A stretch of 6,032 nt of DNA from Nitriliruptoraceae bacterium (GCA_007123425.1 SKLC01000223.1:1-6032); one strand, 5' to 3'. Positions 1-5,712 are shown, numbered from the stretch's first letter. The notes: generated by a model not told the origin, from the sequence alone. A program made the numbers and translations.

Positions 1-742
1 CAGCGGTGCTCGCGTCCTCGCCCGCGGGTGCGGGCTCGCGGTGCTGGCCCTGCGCCGGGGAGGCGGTGGCCTGCTCGGCACGCTCGCGGGCCGCGCGGGC
101 GCGCTCACCCGCGAGGCGGTCGATCTCCCCGCGGATCGGCTCGCGGAGCCGGAAGCACCACCAGGCGACGATCAGGCCGGGCACGATCATGGAGAAGAAG
201 GCCCAGCGCCAGCCGAAGAACTGGCCCATCGCGCCGCCCAGCAGCGAGCCGATGCCGATGCCGACGAAGTAGACCATGCGCTGCACGCCGAAGACCTTCG
301 GACGCGCCTCCGGCGGGTAGTAGTCGCCCAGCAGGCTCGACTGCGACGGGATGTCGAGGTTGTCGGCCGCGCCCAGCACCACGCGGGTGGCGAAGAACAT
401 GGCGAAGCTGATCGCCAGCCCCGACGCCAGCGTGATCACCGACCAGCTCGCCACGACGATGGCGAGCAGGTTCTTGCGGTTCGCGCGATCGGCGAGGTAG
501 CCGGCCGGCAGGGCCACGATCAGCCCGGCGATCGTCACGGCCGTGGGGATCGCGCCGCCGGCGGTGTCGCTGAAGCCCCATTCCTCCTGCAGCAGTGGGA
601 GCACCCCGGTGAGGATGCTGGTCTCGATCCGGTCGATGAGGCTCACGGCGGCGATGACGAACGCCGGCCACCAGCCGGCGGTGCCCAGCGCGCTGCGTCG
701 TCCTCGGCCGGATCCGGCCACCTGCTCGTTGGTCGCGGTCAT
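1..742 (-). CDS. MFS transporter, N-terminal half (cut off by the window start)
   Basis: An inner-membrane carrier of the major facilitator superfamily; 247 residues are visible and the C-terminal half lies outside the window. The ATG at 742-740 follows a GGGAGAGG-type ribosome binding site with about 5 nt spacing, and the frame stays open to the edge. A short polar N-terminus is followed by six hydrophobic segments at roughly residues 24-49, 64-83, 93-107, 109-128, 152-173 and 179-197. The loop between helices 2 and 3 carries a textbook MFS motif A, GYLADRANRK (81-90). Helix 1 contains the charged stretch LIDRIE (35-40), and residues 175-183 read FFGWRWAFF. A long charged cytoplasmic loop rich in Arg, Ala and Glu begins at about 199, as expected between the two six-helix halves. 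The loop-5 region (PPEARPKVFG) resembles Spinster-type MFS proteins, but this is an impression. The substrate cannot be read from the sequence. It is transcribed away from the R2lox gene across a shared promoter region, which suggests a related role. Confidence 0.9.
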   Translation of the reverse strand, partial: MTATNEQVAGSGRGRRSALGTAGWWPAFVIAAVSLIDRIETSILTGVLPLLQEEWGFSDTAGGAIPTAVTIAGLIVALPAGYLADRANRKNLLAIVVASWSVITLASGLAISFAMFFATRVVLGAADNLDIPSQSSLLGDYYPPEARPKVFGVQRMVYFVGIGIGSLLGGAMGQFFGWRWAFFSMIVPGLIVAWWCFRLREPIRGEIDRLAGERARAARERAEQATASPAQGQHREPAPAGEDASTA

Positions 743-809
743 GCCCTCTCCCGGGTCCGTGCGCCGCTGTCGGCAGCGGCTGGCCGCTCTCCCCCGAGGC
801 GGCGCGCGA

Positions 810-839
810 AGGTTCGGATGTCGTGGTACTCGCTGTCAA
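810..839 (-). promoter_or_regulatory. Candidate promoter of the MFS transporter gene
   Basis: The minus strand has a perfect TTGACA -35 box (839-834). An 18-nt spacer leads to GAACCT (815-810), which matches the -10 consensus only at the second and last positions. Transcription would start near 803, leaving a leader of about 60 nt. The -35 box is convincing and the -10 box is weak, so this promoter may need an activator. Confidence 0.4.
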
Positions 840-847
840 CCCGCCGC

Positions 848-862
848 CCCGGGAGTCCCGGG
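848..862. promoter_or_regulatory. Operator-like inverted repeat between divergent -35 boxes
   Basis: CCCGGG, AGT, CCCGGG forms a perfect 15-bp inverted repeat centred at 855. It lies between the minus-strand TTGACA (834-839) and the plus-strand TTGACG (870-875), whose common axis is at 854.5. A dimeric regulator bound here would touch both promoters at once. CCCGGG is itself a palindrome and is not rare at this G+C content, so its position is the main argument. No regulator gene is in the window. Confidence 0.4.
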
Positions 863-869
863 CCGACCA

Positions 870-897
870 TTGACGCTCAGATTCCAAGCGGTATCGT
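870..897 (+). promoter_or_regulatory. Candidate promoter of the R2lox gene
   Basis: TTGACG (870-875) and TATCGT (892-897) are separated by 16 nt. This fits a housekeeping sigma factor promoter, with five of six -35 matches and a TANNNT -10. Transcription would start near 904 and give a leader of about 98 nt. That leader contains a CGTCG-AA-CGACG inverted repeat at 938-949, which could be a second operator or a weak hairpin. No other promoter-like pair stands out before the gene. Confidence 0.55.
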
Positions 898-1001
898 AGG
901 CGACGTCATCGCGCGGCACGGTGCTGGGGAGCCGCCACGTCGAACGACGCCACATCGTCAGGCGAATGGGTCCTGGCGCACACGTCACGGAGAGGGATCG
1001 C

Positions 1002-2039
1002 ATGAGCAGCAACGTCATCGAGCGTCCGGAGCAGCAGGTGGAGCGCGAGGCGCTGCGCACCGCCTACCACTCGATCACCGAGGGCGGGCTCAATCGCGAG
1101 TCGCTCGCCATGCGCCTGTGGGCCCAGGGCAACCGCAAGGCGTGGGATCCTGCCGACATCGACTTCTCGCAGGACGCCGAGCACTGGGGCCTGCTCGACG
1201 ACAGCATGCGGCAGGTCGTCACCATGCTCGCGGTGATGTTCATCATCGGCGAGGAGTCGGTGACCGAGGACATCCAGCCCTTCATGAGGGCCATGTCCGC
1301 CGAGGGGCGGTTCGAGGACGAGATGTACCTCACCCAGTTCGCGATGGAGGAGGCCAAGCACGTCGACGTCTTCCGTCGCTGGCTGGACGCCGTGGGGGCC
1401 AAGCAGGATCTCCACGAGATCGTCCACCAGGGCATGGAGTTCAGCACGCGCGGCATCCTCTCCGTGGGTCCCGGGGGCGTCTTCTCCGACCTGCAGCCCG
1501 AGGCGATGCGTCGCCTCGAGCACGACCCCTCGCCCAAGGCGCAGATCCGCGCCAACGTGGTCTACAACCAGTTCGTCGAGGGCTGCCTCGCGCTGACCGG
1601 CTACTGGGCGTGGTCGAAGATCCTGGAGTCCACCGGCGGGCTGTTCCCGGGCATGCAGAACATCATCGCCTACCTCGCCCGTGACGAGCGTCGGCACCTG
1701 GCATGGGGGACCTACAACATCCGTCGCCACGTGGCCGCGGACGACTCGCTCTGGGACTACACGGTCGCCTGCCTCGACGAGATGAAGGAGCGTCTCTACG
1801 AGCAGGAGGAGACGCGCAAGAAGGCCATGGCGGCGATGGGCCCCGAGGAGGAGGACGACTTCGGCAAGGCGCTGGGCGTGGGTCCCGAGGAGCGCTTCGC
1901 CTACCAGCTCTCGCGCCTCGACCGCCGCTACGGCGCGATCGAGAGCGCGCGCGGCCAGTCGGTCGAGGCCATCGAGGCCGGCACCACCGACGCCGCCGTC
2001 GGCGACGACGAGGGCTACGACGAGCTGGCCGCGGACTAG
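1002..2039 (+). CDS. R2-like ligand-binding oxidase (R2lox), di-metal carboxylate protein
   Basis: A 345-residue cytosolic helical-bundle protein of the ribonucleotide reductase R2 family, R2lox subgroup. Known members bind a long-chain fatty acid, assemble a Mn/Fe site that activates O2 and form a Val-Tyr ether cross-link; their physiological substrate is unknown. Visible metal ligands are E84, E117, H120 (in EEAKH), E193, E229 and H232 (in DERRH). V87 sits three residues after E84 and Y188 five before E193, the same spacing as the V71/Y162 pair that I recall for Mycobacterium tuberculosis Rv0233. The position of the R2 radical tyrosine, four after H120, is F124, so it is not a classical R2. 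No large reductase subunit (nrdA/nrdE) is nearby. The ATG at 1002 has GGAGAGGG at 989-996, 5 nt upstream. The in-frame ATG at 921 has no comparable site and would begin near the predicted transcript start. The C-terminus is acidic. A class Ic R2 is the main alternative and fits less well. Confidence 0.9.
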   Translation: MSSNVIERPEQQVEREALRTAYHSITEGGLNRESLAMRLWAQGNRKAWDPADIDFSQDAEHWGLLDDSMRQVVTMLAVMFIIGEESVTEDIQPFMRAMSAEGRFEDEMYLTQFAMEEAKHVDVFRRWLDAVGAKQDLHEIVHQGMEFSTRGILSVGPGGVFSDLQPEAMRRLEHDPSPKAQIRANVVYNQFVEGCLALTGYWAWSKILESTGGLFPGMQNIIAYLARDERRHLAWGTYNIRRHVAADDSLWDYTVACLDEMKERLYEQEETRKKAMAAMGPEEEDDFGKALGVGPEERFAYQLSRLDRRYGAIESARGQSVEAIEAGTTDAAVGDDEGYDELAAD

Positions 2040-2051
2040 CGGCCGGCGCGT

Positions 2052-2078
2052 GTCGGGTGGGCGCGGTGCCCGCCCGAC
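2052..2078 (+). terminator. First hairpin of the array after the R2lox gene (terminator-like)
   Basis: GTCGGGTGGGC (2052-2062) pairs with GCCCGCCCGAC (2068-2078) across a 5-nt loop, GCGGT. The 11-bp stem has one G-U pair. It begins 13 nt after the TAG stop and has no T-run, as is usual for actinobacterial terminators. It opens with GTCGGG and closes with CCCGAC, as does the main hairpin after the alcohol dehydrogenase gene. Confidence 0.65.
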
Positions 2079-2079
2079 G

Positions 2080-2099
2080 CTCGTGGCTCACGCCACGAG
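2080..2099 (+). terminator. Second hairpin of the array after the R2lox gene
   Basis: CTCGTGGC (2080-2087) pairs perfectly with GCCACGAG (2092-2099) around the tetraloop TCAC. It starts one base after the first hairpin ends. It is likely part of a tandem terminator or a protective 3' end for the R2lox transcript. Confidence 0.5.
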
Positions 2100-2100
2100 A

Positions 2101-2133
2101 CCGGGCCGGAGGCAGCAGCACGCGCCGGCCCGG
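2101..2133 (+). repeat. Third inverted repeat of the array after the R2lox gene
   Basis: CCGGGCCGG (2101-2109) is the exact reverse complement of CCGGCCCGG (2125-2133), with a 15-nt loop. It begins one base after the second hairpin. It abuts the region where a -35 box for the dehydrogenase promoter would lie, so it could act on that promoter rather than in termination. The arms are GC-only and could occur by chance. Confidence 0.35.
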
Positions 2134-2149
2134 GTCGCGAGGAGGGCCC

Positions 2150-2158
2150 TGCTAGCGT
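2150..2158 (+). promoter_or_regulatory. Candidate extended -10 promoter of the alcohol dehydrogenase gene
   Basis: TGCTAGCGT fits the extended -10 form TGNTANNNT. No good -35 box lies 16 to 18 nt upstream, which such promoters can tolerate. Transcription would start near 2165 with a leader of about 50 nt. Its position after three hairpins suggests the dehydrogenase gene is expressed separately from the R2lox gene. Confidence 0.35.
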
Positions 2159-2216
2159 CGCAGGGTCGGGAGAGCAGGCTCACCGGAGTCTGACGACGAG
2201 GCATGAGGAGCATCGA

Positions 2217-3299
2217 ATGCAGGCAGCCGTACTGCACGGGGTGGGGGACAGCTCCCTCGACGTGCGCGATGACGTCGAGCTGGTGGGCGAGGTCGGCCCC
2301 ACCGACGTCAAGGTCAAGATGCACGCTGCGGGCGTGTGCCACTCGGACCTGTCGGCCATGAGCGGCATCCTGCCGGTCATGCCGCCGTCCGTCCTCGGCC
2401 ACGAGGGCTCCGGGGAGATCGTGGAGGTCGGCTCGCTGGTCACCGACCTCGCCGTGGGTGACCGCGTGATCATCACCTGGACGCCGCCGTGCGGCAAGTG
2501 CCGCTACTGCCGGCACGGACAGCCCAACCTGTGCACCACGATGCTCATGCAGTCGATGGCGACGCCGCGGTTCGGCTACGAGGGCACCGAGGCGTTCGCC
2601 TTCCTCGGGGTCGCCACGTTCTCCGAGTACTCGGTCATGGCCCAGGAGGCGGTGACCAAGGTCGCCGACGACGTGCCCTACGACATCCTCTCGCTGCTCG
2701 GCTGCGGCGTGATGACCGGGGTGGGCGCGGCGATCAACACCGCGCGCATCGAGCCGGCCTCCTCGGTGGCCGTGATCGGCGTGGGCGGCGTGGGCATCAG
2801 CGCCATCCAGGGGGCGCGCATCGCCGGCGCCTCGGAGATCGTGGCCGTGGACGCGATCGAGGGCAAGCTCGAGGCCTCCAAGCGCTTCGGCGCGACCAAG
2901 GTCGCCACGCCCGACACCCTCCAGGAGGTCTCCCAGGAGGTCACCGGCGGCGAGGGCTTCGACTACGTGCTCGAGTGCGTCGGCAAGGGCGTGACGATCC
3001 GCTCCGCCTTCGACGCGACGCGTCGCGGCGGCACCACGGTCGTGGTGGGTGCCGGCGCCAACGAGGACATGGTCGAGTTCAGCGCCTTCGAGCTGTTCTT
3101 CTCCGAGAAGCGGCTGCTCGGCTCCTACTACGGCGGGGCCGACGTGCGTCGCGACTACGACCGCCTGCTGGACCTGTGGCGCGCCGGCCGGCTCGACCTC
3201 GAGAGCATGATCACCTCGCGGCTGAAGCTCGAGCAGGTCAACGACGGCTTCGAGGCCCTGACCGACCCGGGCACCATCCGCCAGGTCATCGAGTACTGA
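2217..3299 (+). CDS. Zinc-dependent medium-chain alcohol dehydrogenase
   Basis: A 360-residue cytosolic MDR-family dehydrogenase of usual length, which oxidises an alcohol or reduces an aldehyde or ketone with a nicotinamide cofactor. The GroES-like catalytic domain spans about 1-160. Predicted catalytic zinc ligands are C41 (in CHSD), H62 (in GHEGSG) and C163. The structural zinc cluster is C92, C95, C98 and C106. The Rossmann fold begins at about 182 with GVGGVG (188-193). D212, at the end of the second strand, favours NAD(H) over NADP(H). The ATG at 2217 follows GAGGAG (2205-2210) by 6 nt. It has a two-zinc layout like class III and NDMA- or mycothiol-dependent actinobacterial enzymes, but no feature identifies the substrate. 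It lies 177 nt after the R2lox gene on the same strand, behind an array of hairpins and a promoter candidate. A link to R2lox is possible, but they are probably not one simple operon. It converges on tspO. Confidence 0.93.
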   Translation: MQAAVLHGVGDSSLDVRDDVELVGEVGPTDVKVKMHAAGVCHSDLSAMSGILPVMPPSVLGHEGSGEIVEVGSLVTDLAVGDRVIITWTPPCGKCRYCRHGQPNLCTTMLMQSMATPRFGYEGTEAFAFLGVATFSEYSVMAQEAVTKVADDVPYDILSLLGCGVMTGVGAAINTARIEPASSVAVIGVGGVGISAIQGARIAGASEIVAVDAIEGKLEASKRFGATKVATPDTLQEVSQEVTGGEGFDYVLECVGKGVTIRSAFDATRRGGTTVVVGAGANEDMVEFSAFELFFSEKRLLGSYYGGADVRRDYDRLLDLWRAGRLDLESMITSRLKLEQVNDGFEALTDPGTIRQVIEY

Positions 3300-3301
3300 T
3301 T

Positions 3302-3315
3302 CCTCGCGTGCGAGG
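3302..3315. terminator. First hairpin after the alcohol dehydrogenase gene
   Basis: CCTCG (3302-3306) pairs with CGAGG (3311-3315) around the tetraloop CGTG, and begins two bases after the TGA stop. It is short and would be weak alone, but it is the first of three contiguous hairpins in the gap between the convergent dehydrogenase and tspO genes. Confidence 0.4.
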
Positions 3316-3316
3316 C

Positions 3317-3347
3317 GTCGGGCCGGCCCGGACAGGGCCGGCCCGAC
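3317..3347. terminator. Main bidirectional terminator hairpin between convergent genes
   Basis: GTCGGGCCGGCCC (3317-3329) and GGGCCGGCCCGAC (3335-3347) form a perfect 13-bp stem with a 5-nt loop, GGACA. It lies between the ends of the plus-strand dehydrogenase and the minus-strand tspO gene, so it can serve both transcripts. There is no T-run on either side, which fits the U-tract-poor terminators of high-GC actinobacteria. Confidence 0.8.
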
Positions 3348-3348
3348 C

Positions 3349-3365
3349 TGTCGGCGGGTCCGACA
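3349..3365. terminator. Third hairpin between the alcohol dehydrogenase and tspO genes
   Basis: TGTCGG (3349-3354) pairs with CCGACA (3360-3365) around a 5-nt loop, CGGGT. It starts one base after the main hairpin. On the minus strand it would be the first hairpin met by transcription leaving tspO, about 50 nt after its stop. Confidence 0.45.
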
Positions 3366-3414
3366 CGTCGAGCCCGGGACGCCTCGCCGCAGCAGCACCG
3401 CGGCCCGGACGGGA

Positions 3415-3978
3415 TCAGCTGCGGAGCAGGATCACGGCGTTGAGCGCGGTCGCGAACAGGATCCAGGCCAGGTAGGGCAGCAACAGCGCGGCGGCCGCCG
3501 GGCGCACCCGCCACACGGCGGCGACCGTGGCCACCACCAGCACGTCGAGCGCGATGATCACCGCCAGCGCCCAGCCGAGCTCGCCGAGACCGAAGAACAC
3601 GCCCGGCCACGCGGCATTGACCAGCAGCTGCACTGCCCACAGCCCGAGGGCCAGGCGCATCCGCGCGCTCGGGCCGTGACGCCACACCCACCAGCCGGCG
3701 ACGCCGATCAGCGCGTACAGCAGGCTCCAGACCGGTCCGAACAGCCACGACGGCGGGGCCCACGGGGGCCGGTCCAGCTCCAGGTAGGTCGCGCCCACGT
3801 CGCCGCCCTGCACGAGCGTGCCGATGCCCGCGGCGGCGTAGGCCAGCGCGAGGAACGCCGCCAGGGCCACCAGCGACCGCGGTCCGTGCTGGGCGTTGCC
3901 CGCCATCGGCCCGTCGAACCCCCGAGCTCGTGGCTCGCGGCCCGGGGCGGTGTGGCCCGAGCGCGTCCCTGAGGTCAT
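3415..3978 (-). CDS. tspO: TspO/MBR family membrane protein
   Basis: A 187-residue homologue of the bacterial tryptophan-rich sensory protein and the mitochondrial translocator protein. The family binds porphyrins and hydrophobic ligands and is tied to tetrapyrrole and oxidative-stress responses. Five membrane segments are visible at about residues 35-55, 76-98, 108-128, 134-154 and 162-183. Family landmarks are PPWAPPSWLFGPVW (71-84), WAVQLLVNAAW (114-124), and PYLAWILFATALN (168-180) in the last helix. Eight tryptophans lie in or near the helices. The ATG at 3978-3976 is chosen because AGGAG (3988-3984) lies 5 nt upstream. A later in-frame ATG at 3906, residue 25, lacks a clear site but would give a more typical N-terminus, since residues 1-34 are polar and not conserved in the family as I know it. 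The gene is convergent with the dehydrogenase and divergent from purB; no tetrapyrrole gene is present. Confidence 0.93.
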   Translation of the reverse strand: MTSGTRSGHTAPGREPRARGFDGPMAGNAQHGPRSLVALAAFLALAYAAAGIGTLVQGGDVGATYLELDRPPWAPPSWLFGPVWSLLYALIGVAGWWVWRHGPSARMRLALGLWAVQLLVNAAWPGVFFGLGELGWALAVIIALDVLVVATVAAVWRVRPAAAALLLPYLAWILFATALNAVILLRS

Positions 3979-4024
3979 CGCTGCTCCTGCGTGATGGGTG
4001 GCGTGCCGCGTGAGCTGATGGGTC

Positions 4025-4043
4025 CGCCGCCGTGACGGCGGCG
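4025..4043. repeat. Inverted repeat in the tspO upstream region
   Basis: CGCCGCCG (4025-4032) and CGGCGGCG (4036-4043) are perfect reverse complements around TGA. This lies 47 to 65 nt upstream of the tspO start, so it may fold in the tspO leader or act as an operator. CG-rich triplets can form such repeats by chance here. No convincing -10/-35 pair for tspO was found in 3979-4245. Confidence 0.3.
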
Positions 4044-4163
4044 CTGCCAGCCTGCCGCAGGGACCGGGCGAGGGCACACGATCGTTGGGCCACCACGGCC
4101 GGCCGGACCTCGGCCCCCGGGCCCCAGAGAGCGGTATCGGGCCGGCCGGCTCGCGCTGGCGGG

Positions 4164-4177
4164 CGGGGCCGGCCCCG
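4164..4177. promoter_or_regulatory. 14-bp perfect palindrome upstream of purB
   Basis: CGGGGCCGGCCCCG is a perfect palindrome ending 68 nt before the purB start. The surrounding spacer (3979-4245) also holds a 10-bp direct repeat, GGCCGGCCGG, at 4097-4106 and 4140-4149, and a CCACGA/TCGTGG inverted repeat at 4190-4195 and 4202-4207. Any of these could bind a regulator of purB or tspO. The extreme G+C content weakens each individually. Confidence 0.25.
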
Positions 4178-4231
4178 GCTCGGTTCGCGCCACGAGGGGT
4201 GTCGTGGAACGATGCCTCCCACCACATCGCC

Positions 4232-4239
4232 GAGAAGGG
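4232..4239 (+). promoter_or_regulatory. Ribosome binding site that decides the purB start
   Basis: GAGAAGGG lies 6 nt before the GTG at 4246. The other in-frame GTG, at 4204, has no purine-rich site before it. Starting at 4246 also gives MSVPNVLASRYAS, which matches the known N-terminus of actinobacterial PurB. Confidence 0.7.
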
Positions 4240-4245
4240 TCCGTC

Positions 4246-5667
4246 GTGTCCGTCCCCAACGTTCTGGCCAGCCGCTATGCCAGCGCAGACATGGCCGAGC
4301 TGTGGTCGCCTACGGCCAAGGTCGTGCTCGAGCGGCGGCTGTGGCTGGCCGTGCTGGCCGCGCAGCGCGACCTCGGTGTCGACGTGCCCGACGGGGCCGT
4401 CGAGGACTACGAGGCCGTCGTCGAGCAGGTGGACCTCGACTCGATCGCCCGGCGCGAGCGGGCGACGCGCCACGACGTCAAGGCCCGCATCGAGGAGTTC
4501 GCGGCGCTCGCCGGGCACGAGCACATCCACAAGGGGATGACCTCCCGCGACCTGACCGAGAACGTCGAGCAGCTGCAGGTCCGCCGCGCGCTCGAGCTCG
4601 TCCGCGACCGTGTCGTCGCCGCGCTGGCCCGGCTCGCCGACCGTGCCGCCGAGCACGCGACCCTGGTGATCGCGGGCCGCAGCCACAACGTGCCGGCGCA
4701 GGCCACCACGCTCGGCAAGCGCTTCGCGAACGCCGGCGAGGAGCTGCTGCAGGCACTGGGGCGGATCGAGTCACTGCTCGAGCGCTACCCGCTGCGCGGG
4801 CTCAAGGGCCCCGTGGGCACCCAGCAGGACCTGCTCGACCTGTTCGACGGTGATCTCGACCGGCTCGACGAGCTCGAGCAGCGTGTCGCCGATCACCTCG
4901 GCTTCACCGCCCGACTCGAGCACGTCGGGCAGATCTACCCGCGCTCGCTGGACCTCGAGGTCGTCTCCGCCCTCGTGCAGGTGGCGGCGGCACCGGCGAG
5001 CCTGGCGACCACGATCCGGCTCATGGCCGGCCAGGAGCTCGCCACAGAGGGCTTCCAGGCGGGCCAGGTCGGCTCGTCAGCGATGCCGCACAAGATGAAC
5101 GCCCGGTCCTGCGAGCGCATCAACGGCCTGGCCGCGATCCTCGGCGGTCATCTGACGATGGTCAGCGCCCTCTCCGGCAACCAGTGGAACGAAGGCGACG
5201 TCTCCTGCTCGGTGGTACGCCGGGTCGCGCTGCCCGACGCCTTCCTCGCCACCGACGGCCTCTTCGAGACCTTCCTCACCGTCCTGACCGAGTTCGGCGC
5301 CTACCCGGCGGTCGCCGAGCGCGAGCTCGACCGCTACCTGCCGTTCCTGGCCACCACCAAGGTGCTGGTCGCGGCCGTGCGCGCCGGCGTGGGCCGCGAG
5401 ACCGCCCACGAGGTCATCAAGGAGCACGCGGTCGCCGTCGCGCTGGACCAGCGCGAGAAGGGCCAGGCCGGCAACGACCTCGTGGATCGCCTCGCCGCCG
5501 ACGACCGCCTCGGCCTGGACCACAGCCAGCTCACCGGGCTGCTGGCCGACCCGCTGACCTTCGTGGGCACCGCGCCGCAGCAGGTGCAGCGCTTCGTCGC
5601 GCGCGTGCGCGAGGTGGTGGACCGCCACCCCGAGGCCGCCCGCTACCGCCCCGGGGCAATCCTCTGA
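4246..5667 (+). CDS. purB: Adenylosuccinate lyase
   Basis: A 473-residue cytosolic enzyme of the fumarase/aspartase superfamily, normally a homotetramer. It removes fumarate from SAICAR in de novo purine synthesis and from adenylosuccinate on the way to AMP. The N-terminus MSVPNVLASRYAS is nearly that of mycobacterial PurB. Active-site blocks are RHDVKAR (75-81), HKGMTSRDLTEN (95-106), GRSHNVPAQATT (144-155) with the likely acid/base H147, KGPVGTQQD (187-195), and the superfamily signature GSSAMPHKMNA (276-286) containing the catalytic serine and the substrate-binding lysine and asparagine. Full length, no frameshift. The GTG at 4246 is chosen because of GAGAAGGG 6 nt upstream and homology of the first residues; the GTG at 4204 would add 14 unconserved residues. 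It is divergent from tspO, and gltX follows 87 nt downstream on the same strand without a strong terminator between, so co-transcription is possible. Confidence 0.97.
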   Translation: MSVPNVLASRYASADMAELWSPTAKVVLERRLWLAVLAAQRDLGVDVPDGAVEDYEAVVEQVDLDSIARRERATRHDVKARIEEFAALAGHEHIHKGMTSRDLTENVEQLQVRRALELVRDRVVAALARLADRAAEHATLVIAGRSHNVPAQATTLGKRFANAGEELLQALGRIESLLERYPLRGLKGPVGTQQDLLDLFDGDLDRLDELEQRVADHLGFTARLEHVGQIYPRSLDLEVVSALVQVAAAPASLATTIRLMAGQELATEGFQAGQVGSSAMPHKMNARSCERINGLAAILGGHLTMVSALSGNQWNEGDVSCSVVRRVALPDAFLATDGLFETFLTVLTEFGAYPAVAERELDRYLPFLATTKVLVAAVRAGVGRETAHEVIKEHAVAVALDQREKGQAGNDLVDRLAADDRLGLDHSQLTGLLADPLTFVGTAPQQVQRFVARVREVVDRHPEAARYRPGAIL

Positions 5668-5706
5668 CGACCAGCGCGTCACCGTGGGGCGCCGTTGCCG
5701 GGCACG

Positions 5707-5712
5707 TAGGCT
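5707..5712 (+). promoter_or_regulatory. Possible -10 box ahead of gltX
   Basis: TAGGCT is a frequent actinobacterial -10 form. It sits 42 nt before the gltX start and would place the transcript start near 5719. No good -35 box is seen 16 to 18 nt upstream. Read-through from purB is an equally good explanation of gltX expression. Confidence 0.25.

Noticed and set aside
937..950. TCGAAC half-site in the R2lox leader as a LexA (SOS) box
   Set aside because: The actinobacterial LexA box needs a matching GTTCGA half about four bases later, and the sequence there does not provide it. Only the short CGTCG-AA-CGACG repeat is real.
921..1001. Upstream ATG at 921 as the R2lox start (27 extra residues)
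   Set aside because: The extra residues are Arg/His-rich and unlike the family. The ATG at 1002 has GGAGAGGG at ideal spacing, and 921 lies within about 20 nt of the predicted transcript start.
41..1684. Very long plus-strand open frame running through the MFS and R2lox regions
   Set aside because: It is antisense to the MFS gene and out of frame with R2lox. The translation is low-complexity Arg/Ala/Gly with no fold or family, a by-product of high G+C content.
1002..2039. Annotation as a ribonucleotide reductase beta subunit (nrdB/nrdF)
   Set aside because: The Val/Tyr cross-link pair, Phe at the radical position and absence of a large-subunit gene point to R2lox.
2088..3398. Long minus-strand open frame opposite the alcohol dehydrogenase gene
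   Set aside because: Its product is rich in His, Asp, Arg and Gly without hydrophobic patterning, and the plus-strand frame encodes a complete dehydrogenase with all zinc ligands.
3979..4686. Extension of the tspO frame upstream to 4686, giving a 423-residue protein
   Set aside because: The added N-terminus is antisense to purB and unlike any protein. A good ribosome binding site precedes the ATG at 3978.
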